From: Candidatus Coxiella mudrowiae
GTDB taxonomy: Bacteria; Pseudomonadota; Gammaproteobacteria; Coxiellales; Coxiellaceae
DNA length: 64,000 nucleotides
Direction: 5' to 3'
Assembly: GCA_001077715.1 (NCBI GenBank)
Contig: CP011126.1
Location: 1,550,001 to 1,614,000, forward strand
Part shown: positions 40,978 through 51,001 of the stretch, piece by piece
How the letters are laid out: every line of letters starts with the position of its first letter
Position numbering within the stretch: the first letter of the stretch is position 1
Notes under the pieces: generated by a model
What the model was told of the DNA's origin: nothing
The model's input: the letters and a program-made list of their open reading frames with translations, nothing else
The model's database searches: none
Position numbers and translations under genes: made by a program

Positions 40978-41738
40978 TGGCGAGGGTGCTTAGAAGCCTT
41001 TAGTTTCTTTTTTTGCTGACGACGTCTGTGCAAAGACCACAAGGTTTCAATAGGTCCAGAAATCACATAGAGAAAAGAAAGAATGAGCAGAATATCGGGT
41101 GGATCGAAGGCAATTAATGCAAGGATCAATACTATTCCCAAGATCACCACAAAAGGAACACGATTGCGTAAATTGACGTCTTTAAAACTACGATAACGAA
41201 TCGTACTCACCTTTAGAAGTCCCAATAAGATAACCACAATGCTCATGGGCAATGCAATGCATTCCCCTGCCACATCATAAGTACTACATACCCATACGAT
41301 ACTCGCTACCAATGCCGCCGCAGGTGGTGTGGGAAGACCCTGAAAATAACTTTTGTCGATTTTTTTTGCCTGAACGTTAAATCGTGCCAAACGCAAAGCA
41401 GTACAAGCCGCATAAATGAATGCAGCCAACCATCCCGGCTTGCCCATAATGGCCAGAGACCAGCTATAAACTACCAAGGCTGGAGAAATGCCAAAACCAA
41501 TCATGTCAGACAAACTATCAAGCTGGGCTCCAAATTCACTCTGGGCATCCAATAGCCGAGCAATTCGGCCATCCAAACCATCCATAATAAGAGCAACAAA
41601 AATGGCTATAGCGGCCGCTTCATAACGACCTTCCATGGCAGCTACAATGGCACAAAATCCTGTAAACATAGCACCTACAGTGAACAGGTTTGGCAATAGA
41701 TAGATGCCACGAACTCGGAGTTGCTTGGTTTCGGTCAC
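40974..41738 (-). CDS. pssA: CDP-diacylglycerol--serine O-phosphatidyltransferase
   Basis: PssA makes phosphatidylserine, the precursor of phosphatidylethanolamine, in the inner membrane. The 254-residue protein has the CDP-alcohol phosphotransferase motif DGLDGRIARLLDAQSEFGAQLDSLSD (about 53-78; D..DGR.AR....G...D...D), several membrane helices and a basic C-terminal tail. It resembles the integral membrane type, not the E. coli peripheral type. It is upstream of the dead nadC. Intact. Confidence 0.92.
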   Translation of the reverse strand: MTETKQLRVRGIYLLPNLFTVGAMFTGFCAIVAAMEGRYEAAAIAIFVALIMDGLDGRIARLLDAQSEFGAQLDSLSDMIGFGISPALVVYSWSLAIMGKPGWLAAFIYAACTALRLARFNVQAKKIDKSYFQGLPTPPAAALVASIVWVCSTYDVAGECIALPMSIVVILLGLLKVSTIRYRSFKDVNLRNRVPFVVILGIVLILALIAFDPPDILLILSFLYVISGPIETLWSLHRRRQQKKKLKASKHPRQ

Positions 41739-41828
41739 AGTTGCCCCTGGCAGATTTTGTCAAAGTGCTATAATATGTGCCACCTAAATATATCACACAT
41801 TATAGTGCGTCATTCAATAGACCATACA

Positions 41829-42107
41829 ATGAAAAATAAGAAACCGAGAATAATCATTGAAGGAGTGACAGAATCAGGTGAACCATTTCGACCCAGCGAT
41901 TGGGCCGAACGCATGAGTGGCACGCTTTCTACCTTCCATAAACACCGCATTCAATACTCCCCCCTGCTACAGCCTTCTCTTAAAGATGGCCACAAATGTG
42001 TCATCGTCGACCCTCATCTCAAACAATCTAATCCTGAGCTTTATCAGTCTATAATAAAATTTGCCAAAGCTAATAACTTACGCATTTGTGAGGAAGATTC
42101 CGATTGA
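41829..42107 (+). CDS. DUF3579 family protein
   Basis: A 92-residue soluble protein: RIIIEGVTESGEPFRPSDWA, then ERMSGTLSTFHKHRIQYSP, then DGHKCVIVDPHLKQSNPELY and a final FAKANNLRICEE. This matches the conserved pattern of the DUF3579 family (F.PSDWAERL....K.VVVDP.L....P..Y..V..FA..N.L.I), found in gamma- and betaproteobacteria. Function unknown. I use the ATG at 41829; the in-frame extension to 41721 lacks family resemblance and overlaps pssA. It lies 21 bases before the cardiolipin synthase gene and may be cotranscribed. Confidence 0.8.
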   Translation: MKNKKPRIIIEGVTESGEPFRPSDWAERMSGTLSTFHKHRIQYSPLLQPSLKDGHKCVIVDPHLKQSNPELYQSIIKFAKANNLRICEEDSD

Positions 42108-42128
42108 ATAGCCAGAGGAGAGGGTATC

Positions 42129-43280
42129 ATGCAAGGTCGCTTAACGAAAAACCGCCAAGAAACTGTTTTTACAGAGGGACAGAAGCATTTTGACGCCTTG
42201 TTATCGGATATTGCAAAAGCAAAACATTCGATTGATTTAGAGACCTATCTATTTCACAACGATACACTCGGGAAACGGATTGCACTCGAGCTAGCAGAAG
42301 CTGCAAAGCGTGGAGTTAAAGTTCGGGTAATGGTCGATGGTGCCGGTAGCCCTTTATGGAGCGCAAACTTTGCTCGTTTCCTAGAAGAAGCAGGGGTAAA
42401 AACCAAAGTTTTTCATCCGTTTCCTTGGCAATTGTGGGATTGGAGTCGTTCTATAGTTAAATTACCCTCTCTCATAAAATGGATTTATTTAATTCTAAAA
42501 ATTAATTTTCGCAATCATCGGAAAGTCTGCATTATCGATAAAGAAATTGCCTATATTGGTAGTCTTAATATCAGCAAATATCATCTGTCCCCAGAAGAAG
42601 GGGGCGATGGTTGGCGCGATACTTCGGTGCGCCTTACTGGAACTGACTTAAAAGAATTAATCAAGGCATTTAATGTAGCCTGGTATCATCGCACAATTAA
42701 AGAACGTTTGCGGGAAATTTTTCGTCAAATTCGAAAAGATCCCCTCATTCGTCTCAATTACACTCACCACCGCCGACGCATTCTTTATAAAAATTTACTC
42801 CGTAAAATGGCTAATTGCACGCGCCGCATTTGGATTACCAATGCATATTTTGTTCCTGATAATTTTCTATTAAAAAGATTGAAAGACTCTGCTCGCTCTG
42901 GGATCGACGTACGTATTTTATTACCTCGGAAATCCGATATCGCTATGATGCCATGGGCCTCTTCTACTTTTTATTACAGTTTGCTTAAGGCGGGAGTAAG
43001 AATTTTTGAGTACCTGCCTTCGATGTTGCACGCGAAATCATTAATTATCGATGACTGGATGGTTATCGGTTCAAGCAATCTCAACCACCGTAGTCTAATT
43101 CACGATTTAGAAGCGGATATTCATATCAATTCCAATGAAGCGAAAAGAACATTAGAACAACAATTTTTAGAAGACCTCAAAAATTCTCGTGAGGTTTCAT
43201 TAGACAGTTGGCAAACGTTGCGTCCTCGAAGTCAACGGTTGATGGGGCGGTTAGTCCTCTACATTAAATACTGGATATAA
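42129..43280 (+). CDS. cls: cardiolipin synthase (phospholipase D family)
   Basis: Cardiolipin synthases of this family join phospholipids by phosphatidyl transfer. The 383-residue protein has two HKD catalytic motifs: FRNHRKVCIIDKEIAYIGSL near residue 131 and MLHAKSLIIDDWMVIGSSNL near 302, each followed by the expected glycine-serine-asparagine. It lacks N-terminal membrane helices, so it resembles the ClsB/C branch more than ClsA. The start is preceded by GAGGAGAGG. It ends just before a 13-copy 9-bp repeat. Confidence 0.87.
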   Translation: MQGRLTKNRQETVFTEGQKHFDALLSDIAKAKHSIDLETYLFHNDTLGKRIALELAEAAKRGVKVRVMVDGAGSPLWSANFARFLEEAGVKTKVFHPFPWQLWDWSRSIVKLPSLIKWIYLILKINFRNHRKVCIIDKEIAYIGSLNISKYHLSPEEGGDGWRDTSVRLTGTDLKELIKAFNVAWYHRTIKERLREIFRQIRKDPLIRLNYTHHRRRILYKNLLRKMANCTRRIWITNAYFVPDNFLLKRLKDSARSGIDVRILLPRKSDIAMMPWASSTFYYSLLKAGVRIFEYLPSMLHAKSLIIDDWMVIGSSNLNHRSLIHDLEADIHINSNEAKRTLEQQFLEDLKNSREVSLDSWQTLRPRSQRLMGRLVLYIKYWI

Positions 43281-43288
43281 GCAGGACT

Positions 43289-43405
43289 AAATACCTTAAA
43301 TACCTTAAATACCTTAAATACCTTAAATACCTTAAATACCTTAAATACCCTAAATACCCTAAATACCCTAAATACCCTAAATACCCTAAATACCCTAAAT
43401 ACCCT
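43289..43405. repeat. 9-bp tandem repeat, about 13 copies in two variant blocks
   Basis: About 13 head-to-tail units of AAATACCTT/AAATACCCT. The first six copies carry CCTT and the last seven carry CCCT, with a single clean switch near 43347. The array starts about 9 bases after the cls stop and ends at AATAAAAATAAA. Because the period is nine, three minus-strand frames stay open (VFR/VFK and YLG/YLR repeats), but these are by-products. Confidence 0.95.
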
Positions 43406-43509
43406 AATAAAAATAAAATACCAAATCCTCTCCAAATTCCACCCCAGCGCGAAATGGCTAAAGTAAAAAACCATGGTCTAAAGGTAAAAACCATCATAAA
43501 TTATAATAG

Positions 43510-44158
43510 GATAATTACGCCTAAAAACCGCCGATGAAACTGGAGCAGGCACGATAAGAAGCTGGCATCACCATAACAGCTAGCGAATTAAATAGGTTAG
43601 AACCAACGATATGGCCAATGGCAATGTCATGTTCTTTTTTTCAGTGCCCTCATCAACGTAGCTGCAAATTCCAGCAGAGAAGTACAAATTGTCACGACAG
43701 TTAAGCCAATGACAAGCTCACTAATTCCTAAATAATTGGGCCGCATTCACAGCACCATCTACTAAAAGTTCAGAACTAACAAATAATAACGCTACCCCCC
43801 CAAGCCACAAAAAAACACTTTTTACGATAGTCATGGTGGCCTTCTCAAGTTTTGCCTGAGGCGATATTTCTTTAAGTGGAATGCTTGATTTTTTTAGCAT
43901 CGTGAGCGACATCCAATACAGATGAACGGATTAGCAGAAAAATTAAAAGAACTGCTTCTACGAGACAGATAATCACTCCACAATAGAATCCCGAGCATAA
44001 GGGACATAATTAATAATTAAAATAGGAAGTTCCGATTTAATCAAACGACTGTGCACTTGTATCCGAATTATTAGAGCAACTACACCAAGAACCAATCCAA
44101 TATATCCAAGCAATCCCGCGCCAACGACAAGCTCAGCAATAATCTTTAAAATTATCAT
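43510..44158 (-). pseudogene. calcium/sodium antiporter (YrbG-like), decayed
   Basis: From 44158: [20 protein letters not shown], then VALIIRIQVHSRLIKSE. After stops come KSVFLWLGGVALLFVSSELL, then VDGAVNAAQLF, then in another frame ELVIGLTVVTICTSLLEFAA and a broken GSNLFN-like region near 43590. The pattern (G....LLV.GA......LG....VIGLT.V..GTS.PE) is that of the CaCA antiporter alpha-repeat. The start overlaps the clpB stop by four bases. Several frameshifts, so non-functional. Confidence 0.6.
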
Positions 44159-46734
44159 GCTTTAACAAATGTCAATTGATCATCCTTTCTCTCGACTTTA
44201 ATTGTCGAGCCTGGCACAAATTTCCCCTCTAAAATTGCTTGAGAAAGGGGGTTTTCCAAATAGTGTTGTAAAACTCGTTTTAAAGGTCGAGCACCATAGA
44301 CGGGGTCGTAACCCAGTTTCGCTAAATAATCAAGAGCCTCACTATTTATCGTTAATTGATAATCTTTTTCTCTCAAACGCGCTTTAATCCGCTCGATTTG
44401 AATCGCTTCAATATTGCGAATTTGGTTTTCTTTTAAAGAATGGAAAACAACCGCTTCATCGATCCGATTAATAAATTCTGGGCGGAAATGCTGAGCAACT
44501 ACCTCCATTACAACTTCCTTCATCTTTACATAACTTTCACCAGCAAATTCCTGAATCAATTGAGAACCGAGATTTGAAGTCATTACCACAACGGTATTAC
44601 GAAAATCAACTGTCCTTCCCTGTCCATCGGTTAATCGTCCATCGTCGAGAACTTGTAATAAAATATTAAACACATCATTATGCGCTTTCTCCAACTCATC
44701 TAACAAAATAACGGAATACGGTCGACGCCGGACAGCCTCAGTAAGGTATCCTCCTTCTTCATAACCAACGTAGCCCGGAGGAGCGCCAATCAAACGAGCG
44801 ACGGAATGTTTTTCCATAAATTCGGACATATCAATGCGCACCATAGCCTCTTTAGTATCAAAGAGAAAAGCGGCTAGTGCCTTACATAATTCAGTTTTAC
44901 CCACACCCGTGGGACCTAAAAATAGGAAGGAACCGATAGGTCGATTAGGATCAGATAATCCAGCACGCGAACGACGGATAGCATTCGAAACTGCACTCAC
45001 CGCTTCATCCTGGCCAATTACTCGTTGATGAAGCACTTCTTCCATATGCAACAATTTTTTGCGCTCTCCTTGAAGGATTTTTGAAACAGGAATATAGGTC
45101 CATTTAGACACAACTTCGGCTACTTCTTCTTCTGTTACCCGACTTCGTAATAATTTATGCTCCCGAAATTGATCTTCTTTTTTAGAAGCAGCTGCTAATT
45201 TTTTTTCTAATTCAGGAATAATTCCATACTGCAATTCAGACATTCGCGTCAAATCAACTGCACGACCGGCTGCCTCTAAATCAATACGCACCTGCTCCAA
45301 TTCTTCTTTGATTTGTTGCGTTCCGTGTAAAGCAGCTTTTTCACTTTTCCATATTTCTTCTAAATCAGAATATTCTTTTTCAACGTTTTTAATTTCTTTT
45401 TCCAAGTCACCCAACCGCTTCCTGGATGCTTCGTCTGTCTCTTTTTTTAATGCTTCACGCTCAATTTTCAATTGAATAAGTCGGCGTTCCAACCGATCAA
45501 GTTTGACAGGCTTTGAATCCATCTCCATACGAATTTGGCTTGCTGCTTCATCTATTAAGTCAATGGCTTTATCAGGCAAATTTCGATCAGTAATGTAACG
45601 TTGTGATAAGGTTGCTGCCGCAATTATGGCGAGATCTGTTATCTCCACACCGTGATGCACTTCATAGCGTTCTTTTAAGCCACGCAAAATAGCGATAGTA
45701 TCCTCTGTGGAAGGTTCATCCACCAGTACTTTTTGGAAACGACGTTCCAAAGCAGCATCTTTCTCAATATATTTTCGATACTCATCCAATGTGGTAGCAC
45801 CTACGCAACGAAGCTCGCCCCGCGCTAAAGCTGGCTTTAACATATTACCAGCATCCATAGCTCCTTCTGCCTTACCCGCGCCAACCATAGTATGTAATTC
45901 ATCAATAAATAGAATAATTCGCCCTCCCTGTTTAGCTAAATCTTTTAATACTGCTTTTAACCGTTCTTCAAATTCTCCGCGAAATTTTGCCCCTGCAATG
46001 AGCGCTCCCATATCCAACACTAAAATTCGTTTATTTTTTAAACCCTCTGGAACTTCTCCATTGACGATTCGCTGCGCCAAACCTTCTACAATCGCGGTTT
46101 TACCGACACCAGATTCTCCAATCAACACAGGATTATTTTTAGTGCGTCGCTGTAAAACTTGGATAGTCCTACGGATTTCTTCATCACGACCAATAACGGG
46201 ATCTAATTTTCCAATTTTAGCTTTTTCTGTAAGATTAATAGTATATTTTTCCAATGCTTGTCTTTGTGCTTCAGCACCTTGTTCAGTAACGCGTTCCCCA
46301 CCACGTAAGTTTTTGATATTTTTTTCAATAGTTTTTTTATCGGCACCAGCTTCTATCAAAAGATCTCGCAATCGACCTTTAGCCTCTAACGCGGCTAGAA
46401 TAAACAATTCCGAGGAAATGTATTGGTCTTTGTTTTGTTGGGCCAACTTGTCCATTAAAGTTAAAATTTGCGCCAACTCCCGAGATAAATGAACCTCTCC
46501 GTTCGTACCTTGAACTTGAGGATAATTATCGATTGCCTTGTCCAACCCATCGATCAACCGCAACAAATTAACACCTGATTGTTGTAATAATGGTGCAATA
46601 GTGCCGTGTTCTTGCTCTAGCAAGACTTTCATTACATGGGCCGGCTCGATAAATTGTTGGTCTCGACCCACGGCTAAAGATTGGGCATCCGCTAATGCTG
46701 TTTGAAACAATCTCGTAAATTTATCCATTCGCAT
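44155..46734 (-). CDS. clpB: protein disaggregase ClpB (Hsp100)
   Basis: ClpB is the AAA+ hexameric ATPase that threads aggregated proteins and works with DnaK. The 859-residue protein (start at 46734, [10 protein letters not shown], with GGAGA nine bases upstream) has the N-terminal double Clp repeat, NBD1 with GESGVGKT and Walker [10 protein letters not shown], the long M-domain coiled coil (about 400-530, rich in K/E/L), and NBD2 with [20 protein letters not shown] and the sensor-2 GARPLKR. A TTG start five codons earlier is less likely. It is well preserved, consistent with the heavy chaperone reliance of reduced genomes. Confidence 0.97.
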   Translation of the reverse strand: MRMDKFTRLFQTALADAQSLAVGRDQQFIEPAHVMKVLLEQEHGTIAPLLQQSGVNLLRLIDGLDKAIDNYPQVQGTNGEVHLSRELAQILTLMDKLAQQNKDQYISSELFILAALEAKGRLRDLLIEAGADKKTIEKNIKNLRGGERVTEQGAEAQRQALEKYTINLTEKAKIGKLDPVIGRDEEIRRTIQVLQRRTKNNPVLIGESGVGKTAIVEGLAQRIVNGEVPEGLKNKRILVLDMGALIAGAKFRGEFEERLKAVLKDLAKQGGRIILFIDELHTMVGAGKAEGAMDAGNMLKPALARGELRCVGATTLDEYRKYIEKDAALERRFQKVLVDEPSTEDTIAILRGLKERYEVHHGVEITDLAIIAAATLSQRYITDRNLPDKAIDLIDEAASQIRMEMDSKPVKLDRLERRLIQLKIEREALKKETDEASRKRLGDLEKEIKNVEKEYSDLEEIWKSEKAALHGTQQIKEELEQVRIDLEAAGRAVDLTRMSELQYGIIPELEKKLAAASKKEDQFREHKLLRSRVTEEEVAEVVSKWTYIPVSKILQGERKKLLHMEEVLHQRVIGQDEAVSAVSNAIRRSRAGLSDPNRPIGSFLFLGPTGVGKTELCKALAAFLFDTKEAMVRIDMSEFMEKHSVARLIGAPPGYVGYEEGGYLTEAVRRRPYSVILLDELEKAHNDVFNILLQVLDDGRLTDGQGRTVDFRNTVVVMTSNLGSQLIQEFAGESYVKMKEVVMEVVAQHFRPEFINRIDEAVVFHSLKENQIRNIEAIQIERIKARLREKDYQLTINSEALDYLAKLGYDPVYGARPLKRVLQHYLENPLSQAILEGKFVPGSTIKVERKDDQLTFVKA

Positions 46735-46928
46735 GAAAGTCTTCTCCAAAGTTCGATTTTAATAACACTTATTCAGAGTCTGGGAGAGTAACCATTAGTT
46801 CTCTAAAATTATTAAACCTACCCACCCCCGGTCACGAGACGGCACTAAGAATAACTATTATTTCTTAAATCTGGGCGATATGCGATAATTTCAACTATTA
46901 CTGATGAATTTTAATCACTAATCCATGA
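46735..46928. other. clpB upstream region
   Basis: No gene seen. A heat-shock sigma-32 promoter would be expected for clpB in this stretch but I cannot identify a clear one. Confidence 0.3.
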
Positions 46929-47442
46929 GGAGTAGGTTCAGTAACACCGAGATCTCCCTGGCTTGCTCGCGGAGTGGCTTCGATGGTTCCACTCTCCGAA
47001 GGTTACATCCTTGAGATTGTGGCTGGAACCGGCACTATCACTAAGACCATGCTGCGACGTGGGATTTCCCACCATCGACTCATTATGGTTGAAAGTTCCA
47101 AAATTTTAGTAGAAAAGTCTAAAAGCAAATTTCCTTTAATTAAAATCCTCCAAGGCAATGCTAAAAATTTATCAGCATTGCTGGGAGATTTGTCGAAAAA
47201 TATTGACACAATAGTTTTGAGTTTACCTTTATTAATTCTTTCAGAGGAAAGGAAACAAAAAATAAAATAATTCATGAAGAAAAATTATTGAAGCCGAAAA
47301 GTTATTACATTCAATATACTTATGGCTTTTTTTCCAGTGTCTTTGAATCGAAGGTTCAATTTAAAAAAATTAAAACTAAAAAAATATTTGGCTTAATTTC
47401 CCACCAGCACGAATCAATATCTTTAAATTTAAAATAGAATAG
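46929..47442 (+). pseudogene. SAM-dependent methyltransferase (phospholipid N-methyltransferase-like), decayed
   Basis: An open piece begins at 46929 without its N-terminus: GSVTPRSPWLARGVASMVPL, then GYILEIVAGTGTITKTMLRR (motif I, normally EIGAGTG), then RLIMVESSKILVEKSKSKFP and KNIDTIVLSLPLLILSEERK, stopping at 47270. The C-terminus follows in other frames (LLKPKSYYIQYTYGFFSSVF, then NFPPARINIFKFK with a stop at 47442). The arrangement matches small PmtA-type enzymes related to rRNA adenine dimethylases, including the terminal NFPPA. Broken at both the N-terminus and the 3' half. Confidence 0.6.
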
Positions 47443-47475
47443 AATTAGCTATCTTTCAGGAATAGGAATACCGCC

Positions 47476-48092
47476 CTAAATATATTTACGTAATTTCAGT
47501 TGAAAGCGGACTGAGAGATTATCGTTCAATATCCACTCCACTAATGTTTGGTTATCTAATTGGCCATCGCTGGGCGAAAATAACACTTCAGAATACGAGC
47601 TTGGCCCATTCATAATCATGACGATCGCATATAACAAATTTAATCTGATCATCAGAGGAAAGGTAATTAAAATTTTCAAATTTATTTCGGGAAGTTTCAG
47701 AAGTTTCATTAGAGCCAGGAGTTTTAACGTCAAGATTTTTTATTACCCGAGGATCTACTGCAGAAATATCTAACGCCCTGCTCGTTTCCAGAGAAACTTT
47801 ATAACCCAAATCACATAATGCTTTCAATAACGCGAAACAACCTGGCTGAACCAAGGGTTCCCCCCCCGTAGTAACCGTGTCATGTTCACATAGGACACTG
47901 AATAAGCGCCTGCAGCCTCAAGCACCCTCTTCTTCAAGGGAAAAATTTCCCTCCTGAAAAGGCATAGGACATATCACAATAGGAACAACGGAGCGCCCCG
48001 GGATTAGACCGAATAAAAACGCTGGGTAATCTTACACTCTTTATTTCTCTCTGTAAGGAATAAAAAATTTCGGCAATCCGAAGCTTGTTCAC
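47476..48092 (-). pseudogene. queE: 7-carboxy-7-deazaguanine synthase QueE, decayed
   Basis: QueE is the radical-SAM enzyme of queuosine precursor synthesis. The likely GTG start at 48092 overlaps the cpoB stop and gives KLRIAEIFYSLQREIKSVRL, then PSVFIRSNPGALRCSYCDMS. The expected CxxxCxxC cluster motif is damaged here, since only the CSYC end remains. A shift leads to PLVQPGCFALLKALCDLGYK, then DPRVIKNLDVKTPGSNETSE and DQIKFVICDRHDYEWAKLVF; a last shift gives the C-terminus ending at 47476. Several frameshifts. Confidence 0.8.
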
Positions 48093-49012
48093 AATAAAGG
48101 GTTCGTTGATGGTGAATTAGCCGCTTCCAACTGCTGCAAACGAATACTGGCTAATTGCGCCACCATTGAGCTGGAGTGCTGTTTTTTTATTTCCATTAAT
48201 TCTTGTTTAGCTTGAGCAACTTGACCATTTTCCGCATGAATAATGGCTAACTTTAGTTGAGCATCGAGTACTTTTTCTGATTTAGGGAATTTATTTTTAA
48301 TTATTTGAAACTCTAACGCTGCTTTTTTTCTGTCTTTCTGTTCTAAATAGATTTCCCCGAGCCAATAATGGGCATTAGCGACATAATTTCCATTAGGATA
48401 ATCATTCAAATAATTTTGAAAAGAAGCTTCAGCTTTATCATATTGATTTTTAGTTAAAAAATTAAGCGCCGTTTGATAAGCAGTGGAGTCTTGTAATTGA
48501 ATATTCCCATTATTAGAAAGCGAATTTCCGGTAGTTTTTTGTGAAGAAGAATTATCATTTGAGCTATCACTATTTAAATTTTTAAGTTGCGTTATTCTTT
48601 GGTTAAGATCGTTATAAAAACTACGCAGTTGGTTATTTACCAATTGTAAATCGCGCTGCTGCTCTTGCAATTGACCTCGCACTTGAGCAATTTGCTGTTG
48701 TAGATCTATAATTTGCTGCGGCAGATTTATATTAATAAGGTTATTCATTTGCTGTTCTAGACGAGCTATGCGCTGACTATCGGTCAACGGCTGCCTAGGT
48801 AAAGAAACCGCAGGATCAGGAGGAGTGATTTCAGTAGCTGACCCATTGGAGCTTTCGGCAGTACCTGTTGTAGGTATTTCCACTGGAGTCTCTTGGCCAC
48901 TAGCTTGCTTGGTAATATCAACGACAGGTGCATCACCCAGCGCGACGACCTCTATTAACAAGAGGGTAATTAAGCCCGTTAGGGCATACAAAATTTTTAT
49001 TTTCATCCTCAA
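48089..49012 (-). CDS. cpoB: Tol-Pal system coordinator CpoB (YbgF)
   Basis: CpoB is a periplasmic protein that binds TolA and couples outer-membrane constriction to PBP1B activity at the septum. The 307-residue protein has an N-terminal signal segment (KIKILYALTGLITLLLIEVVALG), a trimerising coiled coil (RIARLEQQMNNLININLPQQ, then QQQIAQVRGQLQEQQRDLQ, about 80-140), a low-complexity Ser/Asn linker and three TPR-like repeats (AYQTALNFLTKNQYDKAEAS and following). Its start overlaps pal by four bases. Confidence 0.92.
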   Translation of the reverse strand: MRMKIKILYALTGLITLLLIEVVALGDAPVVDITKQASGQETPVEIPTTGTAESSNGSATEITPPDPAVSLPRQPLTDSQRIARLEQQMNNLININLPQQIIDLQQQIAQVRGQLQEQQRDLQLVNNQLRSFYNDLNQRITQLKNLNSDSSNDNSSSQKTTGNSLSNNGNIQLQDSTAYQTALNFLTKNQYDKAEASFQNYLNDYPNGNYVANAHYWLGEIYLEQKDRKKAALEFQIIKNKFPKSEKVLDAQLKLAIIHAENGQVAQAKQELMEIKKQHSSSMVAQLASIRLQQLEAANSPSTNPLL

Positions 49013-49566
49013 TAAGCCTCATAAATCAAATTAACTCGTCGATTCAATCGCCATGCGTATTCATTGTTACTCGGAACCGCTGGATGCTCCTTTCCGTAGC
49101 TCACCATATCCAGCTGTGATGGCGCTACCCCTTCTTGTTCGAAAATGCGAGCAATGGCCTGATCACGGCGCCAACCTAATCCGATGTTGTATTCTCGACT
49201 GCCTCGGTTATCAGTATTACCTTCAAGGCGGACTTTTGCTTTCGGATGGATAGCTAAATAATTAGCCTGGATATGAATTGCTTGAAGATCGACAACCCGC
49301 ACTGCCGTACTATCAAAATCGAAATAATACGTTTGATTAGCAGGCGTAACCAAGGGATTGATAATTCGACCTTGCGAATCTTGCATCACTTGACCATGGT
49401 AACTGGATTCTCCTACCAACGCATAGGTTTTAGCGCCGTCTCTAACCCCAGTTGCTGCACTTCCACCATCCATAGAAGCAGTGTGGCTTTTACAAGCCGT
49501 CAAACCGAGTATCACCATACTCAAAATAGCCCATTGGAATCTAGCCCATTGGAATCTTTTGGGCAT
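49009..49566 (-). CDS. pal: peptidoglycan-associated lipoprotein Pal
   Basis: Pal is the outer-membrane lipoprotein that ties peptidoglycan to the Tol machine. The start at 49566 gives a 185-residue precursor with signal MPKRFQWARFQWAILSMVIL and lipobox LTAC. The OmpA-like domain follows (YYFDFDSTAV, then KVRLEGNTDNRGSREYNIGL, then MVSYGKEHPAVPSNNEYAWR). Two oddities: the signal peptide contains a 15-bp tandem duplication (FQWARFQWA), and the usual GHTDERG motif reads GNTDNRG. An upstream in-frame start at 49650 would overlap tolB and bury the signal peptide, so I reject it. Confidence 0.93.
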   Translation of the reverse strand: MPKRFQWARFQWAILSMVILGLTACKSHTASMDGGSAATGVRDGAKTYALVGESSYHGQVMQDSQGRIINPLVTPANQTYYFDFDSTAVRVVDLQAIHIQANYLAIHPKAKVRLEGNTDNRGSREYNIGLGWRRDQAIARIFEQEGVAPSQLDMVSYGKEHPAVPSNNEYAWRLNRRVNLIYEAY

Positions 49567-49628
49567 ATTTACTCCTCTAACTGTCGTTGATCCCACCATT
49601 CTTTCTGTCTCCCACTCCGAATTATGTA

Positions 49629-50933
49629 TTAACCTAAAAATGGAGACCACGCGGGTTCTTGGACAATTCCCTCTCTCGAGGGGAATCGCAATTTCACTTG
49701 TCCATTGATAGAAACCTGCGCAAGTACTCCTTGTCCTCCATATTCCGTCGCATAAATGATCATCTTACCATTCGGAGCCAAACTCGGCGATTCATCTGCC
49801 CCACTTTGGGTTAAAATTTGCAATCGCCCTGTTGTTAAATCTTCATACGCAATCCCAAACAAGCCGTTCTCTCGATGCATCATCACAATCGATTTCCCAT
49901 CCGGAAAAAAAGACGCTCGCGCATTGTAATCACCTCGGTAAGTCAACCGAGTAATTGCATTATCGCTGAAAGAGTATTTATAAATTTGCGGTGTCCCATC
50001 ACGATTAGAAGTAAAGAGAAGAATTTTTCCATCAGGCGACCAAGCGGGTTCGGTGTCAATAGCCCAATCATTAATGATTTCACGCAATTGTTTTGTGGCC
50101 AAATTTAGAACATAGATATTAGGATTGCCTGTTTTGGTAAGTACTAACGCTAAACAGGTTCCGTTTGGTGAAAAAGCAGGTGCTCCGTTGATCCCTGGGG
50201 CGTCGCTAATTCGTTTCCGCTGTCCAGTAGATAAATTTTGCACATAAATAGCCGCATGTTGCCCTTCAAAAGAAACATAAGCAATTTTTTTTCCATCCGG
50301 AGACCACGTGGGAGACATAATAGGCATATGAGAAACCAAAAGAGGTTGAGGATTAAAACCATCTGCATCTGCCACCTCTAAAGTATATACAGGAGGTTTA
50401 TCTGGAGAACGCTGCACAAGGACATAAGCAATTCGTGTGGGGAAAACCCCTCGGACTCCGGTCAGCTTTTGATAAATGAGATCACTGATATGATGAGCGA
50501 GGCTTCGTAAATTTTGCACCCTTACATTAAACGAATCGCTTAATAAGACATTGTCCAAATCAAAAACATTCACTAAGGTAAAGGTCACTTGATAATGATT
50601 AATTCCGGATGGTCGAATAGCACCAATAACCACTGCATTGACTTTTTGTTTTCGCCAATAACTGTAATTTACCTCTTGTACAGATTCTGGAGTCTGGCCT
50701 AAATTATCGGGTCCCATTACTCGAAATTGCCCACTTTTCTGTAAATCGTTTTTGATTACTTGAAGAATTGTTTGATCTCCGGGAACGGAAACGGATGTTC
50801 CTGCGAAAGGTGCAATAGCAATGGGGATCGCAGAAGTCATCCCCTGGATTAATTCTAAATCTAATGCGCCATAGGCGGGAATAAAAAATAATGAAGCGAG
50901 GATATAAAGGGCTAGTCGATATTGTTTTCGCAT
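49629..50933 (-). CDS. tolB: Tol-Pal translocation protein TolB
   Basis: TolB is the periplasmic beta-propeller that shuttles between Pal and TolA. The 434-residue protein has a signal peptide ([20 protein letters not shown]), an N-terminal alpha/beta domain ([12 protein letters not shown] to about 160) and a six-bladed propeller with repeated motifs of the type [43 protein letters not shown] and [13 protein letters not shown]. It lies between tolA and pal. Intact. Confidence 0.95.
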   Translation of the reverse strand: MRKQYRLALYILASLFFIPAYGALDLELIQGMTSAIPIAIAPFAGTSVSVPGDQTILQVIKNDLQKSGQFRVMGPDNLGQTPESVQEVNYSYWRKQKVNAVVIGAIRPSGINHYQVTFTLVNVFDLDNVLLSDSFNVRVQNLRSLAHHISDLIYQKLTGVRGVFPTRIAYVLVQRSPDKPPVYTLEVADADGFNPQPLLVSHMPIMSPTWSPDGKKIAYVSFEGQHAAIYVQNLSTGQRKRISDAPGINGAPAFSPNGTCLALVLTKTGNPNIYVLNLATKQLREIINDWAIDTEPAWSPDGKILLFTSNRDGTPQIYKYSFSDNAITRLTYRGDYNARASFFPDGKSIVMMHRENGLFGIAYEDLTTGRLQILTQSGADESPSLAPNGKMIIYATEYGGQGVLAQVSINGQVKLRFPSREGIVQEPAWSPFLG

Positions 50934-51001
50934 GGCTTTTACTTCGTGGAGTAACTAACTACCGCCAGATTATAGTACTGCTACTATCATTCATGCAATG
51001 G

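Noticed and set aside
43259-43497. Two minus-strand open frames with VFR/VFK and YLG/YLR repeats
   Set aside because: They are the translation of a 9-bp repeat array whose period is a multiple of three, which keeps frames open automatically.
45707-46492. Long plus-strand open frame opposite clpB
   Set aside because: Antisense shadow of conserved ClpB codons with no family resemblance.
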